Assembly: GCA_037132275.1 (NCBI GenBank)
Contig: JBAXPK010000026.1
Span: 1 to 38,442 of the forward strand
From: JAABPW01 sp037132275
GTDB lineage: Bacteria > Verrucomicrobiota > Kiritimatiellia > CAIKKV01 > CAITUY01
DNA: 38,442 nucleotides
Reading direction: 5' to 3'
Position 1 is the stretch's first letter. Every line of letters begins with the position of its first letter. The position numbers and the translations under genes are program-made. Of the stretch, positions 32,509 to 38,442 are shown piece by piece. Under the pieces are notes generated by a model. That model was given only the letters and a program-made list of their open reading frames with translations, made no database searches and was not told the DNA's origin.

Positions 32509-33293
32509 TTCGGATGGTCTAGGAACTCCCGGACACGCACAATTTTTCTGGCCCGGCCTGTGGCTTCATCCACGTCAAGCAATGCTCCCTCCAAGGCCAC
32601 ATTGCCTTCGGCAATCTCGAATTTAGACGGCATACCCGTCAAAAAACGGTTCATTACCGAGGCATAATCCCGCCCGATAATTGAATCCTTTGGACCGGTC
32701 ATCCCCAGGTCAGTCAGGTAGGCTGTTTTCTTTGGCATAATCGTCTCATCCGACGTCTGGACATGGGTATGTGTGCCCACCATCGCACTGACCCTCCCGT
32801 CCAGGTGACGTCCCATGGCGATCTTCTCTGATGTGGCTTCGGCATGAAAGTCCACCAGGATGACCTTGCCCATGTTCGGTTCCTTTGCGAGAAGCGCATC
32901 CACGGCCCGGAACGGACAATCCATCGGGGGCATGAACACCCGACCAACCAGGTTGATCACCGTCACCCGGCCTTTGGGTGTCTCGACCGTAACGATTCCG
33001 CGCCCGGGACACCCGGGCGCAAAATTGGCCGGCCGCACGATGCGTTTCTCAGTCTCCAGGAACGTGATGATCTCCTTTTGGTCCCACATATGATCACCCA
33101 TGGTCAGGACGTCGGCGCCGGCATCGAAAAGCTCCCCGGCAATGACACGGGTAATTCCCTTTCCTCCCGCTGAATTTTCGGCGTTGGCCACAATCATATC
33201 CACCTGACCGCGCTGTTTCATCTGTCCGGCTATCCGCGCAAATATTTTGCGCCCCGGCCCACCCACCAAATCTCCCACCATAAGAATGTTCAT
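32505..33293 (-). CDS. ymdB: YmdB/TIGR00282-family metallophosphoesterase
   Basis: The protein has 262 residues. Related YmdB is a 2',3'-cyclic-nucleotide phosphodiesterase that interacts functionally with RNase Y. Metal-site motifs are VGDLVGGPGR (Asp8), VANAENSAGG (Glu39), GDHMWDQKEI, VDFHAEATSEK and GTHTHVQTSD. The third motif is normally GNHxWDxKE; here the bridging Asn is Asp (codon GAT, on the minus strand near 33100). That could change metal affinity. It overlaps rny (4 nt) upstream and xseA (4 nt) downstream. Confidence 0.9.
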   Translation of the reverse strand: MNILMVGDLVGGPGRKIFARIAGQMKQRGQVDMIVANAENSAGGKGITRVIAGELFDAGADVLTMGDHMWDQKEIITFLETEKRIVRPANFAPGCPGRGIVTVETPKGRVTVINLVGRVFMPPMDCPFRAVDALLAKEPNMGKVILVDFHAEATSEKIAMGRHLDGRVSAMVGTHTHVQTSDETIMPKKTAYLTDLGMTGPKDSIIGRDYASVMNRFLTGMPSKFEIAEGNVALEGALLDVDEATGRARKIVRVREFLDHPK

Positions 33294-34843
33294 CGTGCAT
33301 ACTCCACAGATCGGGTTTCACGCACCACCATGACCCGGATCTGGCCCGGGTACTGAAGTTCGCTTTCGATTTTTTTGCAAATATTCCGGGCCAGACACAT
33401 GGCATCGTGCTCGTTGACTTTTTCCGGCTGTACCACCACGCGGACTTCGCGTCCAGCCTGAATGGCGTAACTCTTATCGACGCCTGGGAATCCGTTGGCA
33501 ATGGCCTCCAGTTTTTCCAGCCGTTTTACATAAATGTCGGTGGTTTCCGAACGGGCCCCTGGCCGCGCGGCGGAGATGGCATCCCCGGCAGCCGTCAGGA
33601 CCGCATAGAGGCTTTCAGCCGGCACATCCTCATGGTGGGCGGCCACGGCATTCAGCACCACGGCATTTTCGCCCAGACGGCGCAACAGGTCCGAGCCGAT
33701 CAGCGCATGGCTGCCCTCAACCTCATGATCCAACGCCTTCCCAATGTCATGCAGCAACCCGATGCGCTTGGCCAGAGCGACATCCAGCCCCAATTCACCG
33801 GCCATGACCCCCATCAGCTGCGCCACCTCCATGGAGTGCATGAGCACATTCTGGGAGTAACTGCTCCTGAACTTGAGCCGTCCCAGGGTTCGAATCAGTT
33901 CCGGCTCAAAACCTTGAAGCCCCAATTTAAAGACAGCTTCTTCACCCGCCATACGGATGCGTTCAAGCATTTCCTCCTGCGTCTTGATCACGACTTCCTC
34001 AATTCTGGCCGGGTGTATCCGGCCATCCTGAATGAGCTGTTCCAGGGAAAGTCTGGCCACTTCACGACGAACCGGATCGAACCCCGAAATGACCACCGCC
34101 TCAGGAGTGTCATCAATCAAAAGGGTAATGCCGGTGAGCGCTTCAAGCGCCCGGATATTCCGGCCATCCCGTCCGATGATCCGTCCCTTCATCTCATCAT
34201 TAGGCAAGGCCACGCTGCAGGTCATCAATTCCGAGGCGTGACTGGCCGCATAACGTTGAACCGCCAGCGTGACGATTTTCTGGGCTTCGCGTGCTGCCGT
34301 ATCCTTGGCTTCTTCCTGAAGACGCCGGATCAGTCCACCCACCTCATTATGGACATCCGCCTCCACACGAGTCAGAAGCGTCACGCGCGCTTCGGCTTCT
34401 GTCATCCCGGCAATTCGCTGAAGTTTGGCCTTGGCCTCATCCACAAGCCGGGTTAGTTCCTCGCGGCTTTTCACGAGCTCCGCCGCCTGTTTTTCCACCT
34501 CGGATGTACGCTGTTCCAGGGTGCGTTCTTTTTTATCAATCAGGGCGACTTTGCGATCAAGATTGGCTTCCCGCTGGGCGATACGGTTATCCAAGGCCGT
34601 CAATTCCTCCCGGCGCGTCTTGGTGGAGACCTCAAAATCCTCGCGGGCCTTCATGGCCTCGGCCTTGGCCTGCAATCCAGACTCTTTGAGTAGATTGTCC
34701 GCATCCTTGCGGGCATCTTTCAGGAGTTGATTGGCATCCCGCTCCATCTGGCTGGACCGGACGGAACTCAGCCATACACGGATTCCATAACCGATCGCCA
34801 ACCCAACAGCCGCTGCCACTGCCGCTGCTATAATCATTTCCAT
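33290..34843 (-). CDS. rny: ribonuclease Y
   Basis: The protein has 517 residues. RNase Y is a membrane-anchored endoribonuclease that starts mRNA decay. A single N-terminal membrane helix (IIAAAVAAAVGLAIGYGIRV) is followed by a long coiled coil to about residue 200, a KH domain (GRIIGRDGRNIRALE), and an HD domain (RIGLLHDIGKALDHEVEGSH, AAHHEDVPAES). The architecture and length are complete. AAAGGAGGG lies upstream of the ATG. It heads the tight run rny-ymdB-xseA-xseB-oppD-oppF, each joined by a short overlap or a 2-nt gap. Confidence 0.95.
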   Translation of the reverse strand: MEMIIAAAVAAAVGLAIGYGIRVWLSSVRSSQMERDANQLLKDARKDADNLLKESGLQAKAEAMKAREDFEVSTKTRREELTALDNRIAQREANLDRKVALIDKKERTLEQRTSEVEKQAAELVKSREELTRLVDEAKAKLQRIAGMTEAEARVTLLTRVEADVHNEVGGLIRRLQEEAKDTAAREAQKIVTLAVQRYAASHASELMTCSVALPNDEMKGRIIGRDGRNIRALEALTGITLLIDDTPEAVVISGFDPVRREVARLSLEQLIQDGRIHPARIEEVVIKTQEEMLERIRMAGEEAVFKLGLQGFEPELIRTLGRLKFRSSYSQNVLMHSMEVAQLMGVMAGELGLDVALAKRIGLLHDIGKALDHEVEGSHALIGSDLLRRLGENAVVLNAVAAHHEDVPAESLYAVLTAAGDAISAARPGARSETTDIYVKRLEKLEAIANGFPGVDKSYAIQAGREVRVVVQPEKVNEHDAMCLARNICKKIESELQYPGQIRVMVVRETRSVEYAR

Positions 34844-34898
34844 TTCAAACCCTCCTTTTACAATTAACAGGCCTGGAGGTTTCTCCCGCCCGTCAATA

Positions 34899-35459
34899 TC
34901 ATGTTCGATTCACTTTACCTTCTGTCACCACGATATCCATCCCGACATCCGATTCGGTCACCGGTAATTCGGGAACCAATTGATAGTGAAAACAAACCCC
35001 GGCCTTGCATGGCACTTTCGCCCCCAACCGCGCCAGCATCCGGTCATAAAAACCTTTTCCATGTCCCAGCCTTGCGCCATTCGCTGCGAAGGCTACCCCT
35101 GGCACCACCACCAGGCCGTAAGCGTCGGGCTTGGCCCAGAAAGGCGCGACCGGCTGTCTGACACGAAATCCTGCCGGCCTTACCGATTCTTGGGGTGTGA
35201 GCCAGGCAGGCATGTATTCCCCGTCATCCCGCGCGGCCGGAACGGCCACACGTTTTCCAGCCTTCCAGGCGGCATCGAGGAGGTCATCGACATTGACTTC
35301 GCCTGGCAGCGACAAATAGGCCAGAATCACCTCGGATCGCACGAATTCCGGCAAGGCAATAACCCTGTCAACGATGGCGCGGCTGGTGGCGAGCACCCAG
35401 CCGGGATCCGATGCCGCCCGCCGCTTTCGCATATCGTTCCGCAAGGTGTCTTTTGTCAT
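34899..35459 (-). CDS. fau: 5-formyltetrahydrofolate cyclo-ligase (MTHFS)
   Basis: The protein has 186 residues from ATG 35459, which overlaps the rarA stop by 4 nt (ATGA). It converts 5-formyl-THF to 5,10-methenyl-THF with ATP. Motifs: KDTLRNDMRKRRA at the N-terminus, YLSLPGEVNVDDLL, and VPGVAFAANGARLGHGKGFYDRML, the ATP/folate-binding signature (usual LGYGGGYYDR, here LGHGKGFYDR). In enterobacteria the same gene (ygfA) sits directly downstream of 6S RNA; here rarA lies between them on the same strand. Confidence 0.9.
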   Translation of the reverse strand: MTKDTLRNDMRKRRAASDPGWVLATSRAIVDRVIALPEFVRSEVILAYLSLPGEVNVDDLLDAAWKAGKRVAVPAARDDGEYMPAWLTPQESVRPAGFRVRQPVAPFWAKPDAYGLVVVPGVAFAANGARLGHGKGFYDRMLARLGAKVPCKAGVCFHYQLVPELPVTESDVGMDIVVTEGKVNRT

Positions 35460-36805
35460 TTTAGCCCCGTTGCCCCAGGTTCGTTTTCCCTGGGAGCATT
35501 TTTTAACGCCGCCCATTGCGCCATGCGCTTGCGGATCACATCCTCATAACCCGCCGTGCCGGGTTCGTAATACACCGCCGAGGTGGGCATGTATTCCTGG
35601 TCAACAAAATGCCCTTCAAAATCATGGGCATATTGATATCCCGTATGACCCAGTTTTTCCGCCCCTTTATAACTGGCGCTTCTCAGGTGTTTTGGCACCG
35701 GCAATACCCTGCCGTTTTCCACATCAGCCAGGGCTTTATCAATGGCCAGGTAGGCGGCATTACTTTTGGGGGCGGTGGCGAGATAGGTTGTGGCTTGCGC
35801 GAGGACGATGCGCGCTTCGGGCATCCCGACAAAAGCCACGGCATCCATGGCTGAGGTGGCGATCGTCAAGCCGCGGGGGTCGGCATTTCCGATATCTTCC
35901 GACGCCAGAATCACCAGCCGCCGGGCAATAAAACGGGGATCCTCCCCAGCATAAATCATCTTGGCCAGCCAATAGATGGCGGCATGAGGATCGGATCCGC
36001 GCACACTTTTAATGAATGCGGAAATGGTATCATGGTGCCCATCCTCGTCGCGGTCATAAACCACCGCTTTCTTCTGGATAGACTCCTCCATGATGGCCCG
36101 GGTGATATGGATCCGGAATTGCTCATCCGGGGGCGTCGACATGACCGCGATTTCCAGGGCATTCAAGGCGCGGCGCCCATCGCCTTCACAAACCCGTGCC
36201 AGATGCGCCAGGGCGTCCTCATCGGCATCCACCGGGCGTCCTCCAAACCCGCGTTCATCAACCAAAGCCCGTTTCAAAAGCAAAATAATATCCGCCTCCG
36301 ATACCGGATTCAGTTGAAAAACCTGGGATCGCGAGGTCAAGGGACTATTGATGAAAAAATAGGGATTGTGCGTGGTGGCCCCGATCAGGGTCACGGTTCC
36401 GTCTTCCACATGCGGCAGCAGGATGTCCTGCTGGGATTTGTTGAAATGATGAATCTCGTCAATGAAGAGAATGGTTTCAACGCCATCAACCTTTTTCCGG
36501 TGATCGGCGGCTGACAGGATGGCACGGAGACTGGCGACATTCGCCAGGACTCCACTCGTGCGTTCAAAACGACGCTTGGTGGCCGCCGCGACAGCTTCAG
36601 CGATGGACGTCTTGCCACATCCCGGGGGGCCATAGAGAATGAGACTGCCAAGCCGGTCGGCTTCAATAGCGCGGCGAAGGAGTTTGCCTTTCCCGAGAAT
36701 GTGATCCTGTCCGATGACTTCATCCACGGTGCGTGGACGCATACGAGCCGCCAGCGGTTGCAGGCGTGTCATGACTCCAGATTGTTCATTCTCAAAGAGA
36801 TCCAT
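35456..36805 (-). CDS. rarA: replication-associated recombination protein A (MgsA/RarA)
   Basis: The protein has 449 residues from ATG 36805; a longer frame to 36922 would run through the 6S RNA and is rejected. It is an AAA+ clamp-loader-like ATPase that acts at stalled replication forks. Motifs: RPRTVDEVIGQDHILG, Walker A GPPGCGKTS with Lys65, Walker B ILFIDEIHHFNKSQQD (Asp116, Glu117), LIGATTHNPYF and NSPLTSRSQVF (sensor 1 and Arg finger), and SVRGSDPHAAIYWLAKMI in the C-terminal oligomerisation domain. The ATG is 16 nt downstream of the 6S RNA T-run; GGGGA serves as ribosome binding site. Confidence 0.94.
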   Translation of the reverse strand: MDLFENEQSGVMTRLQPLAARMRPRTVDEVIGQDHILGKGKLLRRAIEADRLGSLILYGPPGCGKTSIAEAVAAATKRRFERTSGVLANVASLRAILSAADHRKKVDGVETILFIDEIHHFNKSQQDILLPHVEDGTVTLIGATTHNPYFFINSPLTSRSQVFQLNPVSEADIILLLKRALVDERGFGGRPVDADEDALAHLARVCEGDGRRALNALEIAVMSTPPDEQFRIHITRAIMEESIQKKAVVYDRDEDGHHDTISAFIKSVRGSDPHAAIYWLAKMIYAGEDPRFIARRLVILASEDIGNADPRGLTIATSAMDAVAFVGMPEARIVLAQATTYLATAPKSNAAYLAIDKALADVENGRVLPVPKHLRSASYKGAEKLGHTGYQYAHDFEGHFVDQEYMPTSAVYYEPGTAGYEDVIRKRMAQWAALKNAPRENEPGATGLK

Positions 36806-36820
36806 GGTCCCGTATCCCCG

Positions 36821-37003
36821 AAAAAAATACCCCACCTTACCGTAGGGGCACGATCTCTTGACCTCAGTATTTGAGGTGGGAGCTCTAGCGAGCGGGTTCC
36901 GAGTCCCGTGATTGACGGGCATGCGGGTACCGCTCTATTTGAACTCCCTTATTCCAATTATCGGGTTAGAGATTCCGGCCCGTACACGAATAAGGCAGGG
37001 TAT
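36821..37003 (-). ncRNA. ssrS: 6S RNA
   Basis: The minus-strand RNA folds as a textbook 6S RNA. The closing stem pairs 37002-36991 with 36839-36828 (12 bp, two G-U), then 36985-36978 with 36842-36849 (7 of 8) and 36973-36968 with 36853-36858 (6 bp). An asymmetric central bubble follows: unpaired 5' side about 36949-36967, and on the 3' side a small hairpin ACCTCA/TGAGGT (36877-36861). The apical arm pairs 36948-36941 with 36885-36878, 36935-36930 with 36895-36890, and ends in CCCGT-CAATC-ACGGG (36919-36905). Seven T residues follow the closing stem. 6S RNA mimics an open promoter and sequesters sigma-70 RNA polymerase in stationary phase. The sequence CTCCCACCTCA...TGAGGTCAAG also fits the proteobacterial-type 6S consensus. 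Its position upstream of rarA and fau matches known 6S-ygfA linkage. Confidence 0.88.
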
Positions 37004-37334
37004 TACGTCTAAACTCCTGGACGTGAACCCCGGTTTGAGAAAGATCAGCCTCGATCCACCATTTCAAAGATCCTGCCACCACAAAGCCTGCCAAGGCCAT
37101 GAGCACCAAGATCATGTTCGCTATTCCTGATTCAATCATTTCACACATGCCTTATTCATCCGAACTGAGATCAGCCTTGTCGACTTCATGCCCTGTGTTC
37201 GGAAGGCCATGCATTCCAAGCATAACCCCCTTACACAATTCCAATAATACTCCTTTTCGTTTCACTCCGTCAAGACCCCCAAGGGCTCCCAAAACTGCGG
37301 GAGATTTCATAAAAGCCAATCCTGGGCAGTAACT

Positions 37335-37421
37335 TAATCTTAATCGTAATCGTTTTTCTTTGAACCAACGGGCGGAATCGCAATCAGAAGGGAAAGCCGA
37401 GTCCGATTACGATTAAGATTA
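37335..37421. repeat. 18-bp palindrome built of inverted hexamer repeats
   Basis: Positions 37335-37352 (taatct, taatcg, taatcg) are exactly inverted at 37404-37421 around a 51-nt centre. The design is like the heptamer palindrome at 8699-8795, but with a different 6-nt unit. It lies 17 bp beyond the stop of the IS1380-like remnant. It is probably a REP-type extragenic palindrome. Confidence 0.75.
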
Positions 37422-37437
37422 TGAGGGGGAAACGCCG

Positions 37438-37605
37438 TCAGCCGGTTGCCTGAGTACGACAAGGGAACTGCTTGCAGAACGCCTGCATATTGGCCATCCA
37501 CGATTTGGAGGCGGCGAAGCGGATGGTAATCTTACGGCGATCCCGGATGACGCGCGCTGCCACATGGAAGAGATGGAAGCGGAGAGCCTTGAGCCGGGAT
37601 GTGAA
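37438..37605 (-). pseudogene. C-terminal remnant of an IS1380-like DDE transposase
   Basis: Fifty-five codons on the minus strand read FTSRLKALRFHLFHVAARVI, then RDRRKITIRFAAS, KSWMANMQAFCKQFP and a stop at 37438. This is the tail pattern of IS1380-type transposases (LRxxLFxVAARVxRxxRRxxxRL...W). The catalytic domain is absent; upstream, the frame dissolves into the AAAATCG repeat cluster. It is therefore a truncated fossil. The family is assigned by eye. Confidence 0.6.
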
Positions 37606-37652
37606 AATCGAGGGAAATACTGAAAATCGGCAAAATCGAGAAAATCGAGGGA
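37603..37652. repeat. cluster of four AAAATCG direct repeats
   Basis: AAAATCG occurs at 37604, 37623, 37632 and 37641 on the plus strand. Two copies extend to aaaatcgaggga. Spacings are 19, 9 and 9 nt. The cluster abuts the broken end of the transposase remnant. Function unknown. Confidence 0.55.
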
Positions 37653-37887
37653 CATACTAATAGTGCCCTATCCATACGACAACCCCAATTCTATCGTGTG
37701 AATTCATGACATCACTGATCCGGCCTATGGATTATCGAAAACCCTGGCCCTGGATTCCGTCAATCAGGGGATACCGGCCTTAAAATCAGGGAATGCAGAT
37801 CCCTATTGATCCGCTCCAAACAAACCCCGTTTAGCCCGGCGTTGCACCGGGTTTATGGCCATCACAAAAATACGCCAGAGATCGGCG
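37653..37887. other. non-genic stretch
   Basis: No frame with coding character was seen on either strand. A possible small stem CCCGG-N7-CCGGG lies near 37839-37855 but lacks a convincing T-run. Together with 37004-37437 this forms the window's only long gene-poor region, filled by repeat and transposon debris. Confidence 0.6.
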
Positions 37888-38301
37888 TTAGGCCGGAGCG
37901 GGGTCTCCCACCACATCAACCCGTAACTGCCGGGCGGTGAACAAATCACCCCACGCCCCGCCTTTCATCGCTCGCGCTCCCTCTTCCCGCCGCACACTGA
38001 AATGCTCCCGGTGCCGCTGAAACGCATCTTCCACAAAGGCCCGACTCCCTATAATGGCCCCATCCGTGAAATAGCGAACTCGACAGCGCAGAATCTCATT
38101 CAACGCCAACAGGGCATGGTAATGATTAGAAAGAATTGCGTACGTCAGAATCTGTACGCCGGAATACCCTTCCACGGCTCGCAAGATCTTCCTGAACCGC
38201 TCCCGCTCCAGTTCTTCGTGGAACACAAAGGCTCGCCCCACCACTCGCGAGATCACATGGTAGTACGCGGCTCCCTCTTCAACTATCCTGGCTATTCGCA
38301 T
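37888..38301 (-). pseudogene. internally deleted REP-associated (IS200-like, Y1) transposase
   Basis: The frame has 137 codons and a good ribosome binding site (GGAGGAG, 3 nt before ATG). The N-terminal half is a Y1/RAYT transposase: GAAYYHVISRVVGRAFVF, RFRKILRAVEGYSGV and the metal-binding HUH motif SNHYHALL. It then jumps to a C-terminal tail, RCRVRYFTDGAIIGSRAFVEDAF followed by REHFSVRREEGA and WGDLFTARQLRV. Intact homologues are about 300 residues or more; the middle, with the catalytic tyrosine helix, is missing. The deletion is in frame. It is probably catalytically dead unless the short form acts as a DNA-binding derivative. Confidence 0.75.
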
Positions 38302-38425
38302 AGTCTCCTCCCCGGGCTCCTCACCCTTAACTATGCAAATCTATAACCCCGCTTACTACATTTGTAAATAACTAATTAACTATTAGCCTGTCCCCGGATC
38401 CTTCGTTCGCGCAGATATATCTATT

Positions 38426-38441
38426 GCTAAACGCGTTTAGC
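38426..38441. repeat. 16-bp perfect palindrome at the window edge
   Basis: GCTAAACG is followed directly by its inverted copy CGTTTAGC. It lies about 125 bp upstream of the transposase start. It may be a REP end or an operator; it is cut off by the edge, so its extent is unknown. Confidence 0.5.
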
Positions 38442-38442
38442 G

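Noticed and set aside
31462..32667. A 401-codon plus-strand frame opposite xseA and ymdB
   Set aside because: It is the antisense shadow of two clear genes; its translation is rich in His, Arg and Pro and shows no domain.
33407..34456. A 349-codon plus-strand frame opposite rny
   Set aside because: It is the antisense shadow of the intact RNase Y gene, without motifs or a ribosome binding site.
36806..36922. N-terminal extension of rarA by 39 codons
   Set aside because: The extension lies within the 6S RNA apical arm and T-run and has no resemblance to RarA; ATG 36805 gives the normal family N-terminus.
36966..37148. Sixty-codon minus-strand frame with one membrane-like helix (MILVLMALAGFVVAGSLKWW)
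   Set aside because: Its 3' half runs into the 5' strand of the 6S RNA, the ribosome binding site is weak, and no family is recognised. The hydrophobic run alone is not enough.
37839..37862. CCCGG-N7-CCGGG as a terminator for the RAYT remnant
   Set aside because: The stem is only 5 bp and neither strand has a proper T-run right after it.

Overview
This 38.4 kb window is gene-dense bacterial chromosome of moderately high GC. It holds about 30 protein genes, one tRNA, one convincing 6S RNA, and mobile-element debris at both ends. No 16S rRNA or other strong taxonomic marker is present. The combination of RNase HIII, RNase Y with YmdB, class II glycosyltransferase-type genes, an IS200-like REP-associated transposase of a kind I associate with Kiritimatiellae, and short palindromic repeats made of tandem hexamers or heptamers suggests a PVC-group bacterium (Kiritimatiellota or Lentisphaerota-like). 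That placement is an inference.

Region 1 (1-3675): a GlcD-type FAD oxidase cut by the left edge, a secreted metallophosphatase, the start of a dead IS256-type transposase and a TSUP permease. Region 2 (3811-7526): a heterodimeric ABC exporter with one degenerate and one canonical ATP site. Region 3 (7699-14155): nucleic-acid and translation housekeeping genes (RNase HIII, PrmA, a SWIM-SNF2 helicase, oligoribonuclease) and a YkgJ cysteine-cluster protein. Region 4 (14350-19848): accD, accA, and a fusion of an oxaloacetate/pyruvate carboxyltransferase to an AccB-like biotin carrier, followed by a coiled-coil protein and a glycosyltransferase. This is the most interesting locus, because the three carboxylase genes together have the parts list of a biotin transcarboxylase. 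Region 5 (19861-28980): a zinc-ribbon protein, a second glycosyltransferase, a UvrD-like helicase, tRNA-Tyr, a cysteine-rich receiver protein, MutM, an MFS carrier, an aldo/keto reductase with ferredoxin-like clusters, a HAD phosphatase and a small secreted protein with a strong 5' UTR hairpin.

Region 6 (29027-37003, all minus strand): read in its own direction it runs 6S RNA, rarA, 5-formyl-THF cyclo-ligase, then RNase Y, ymdB, xseA, xseB, oppD, oppF. The last six overlap or nearly touch and look like one transcript. Region 7 (37004-38442): mostly non-genic, with an 18-bp palindrome, an IS1380-like transposase tail, a short AAAATCG repeat cluster and an internally deleted REP-type transposase.

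All calls come from reading the sequence. Family names rest on recognised motifs and not on database searches.
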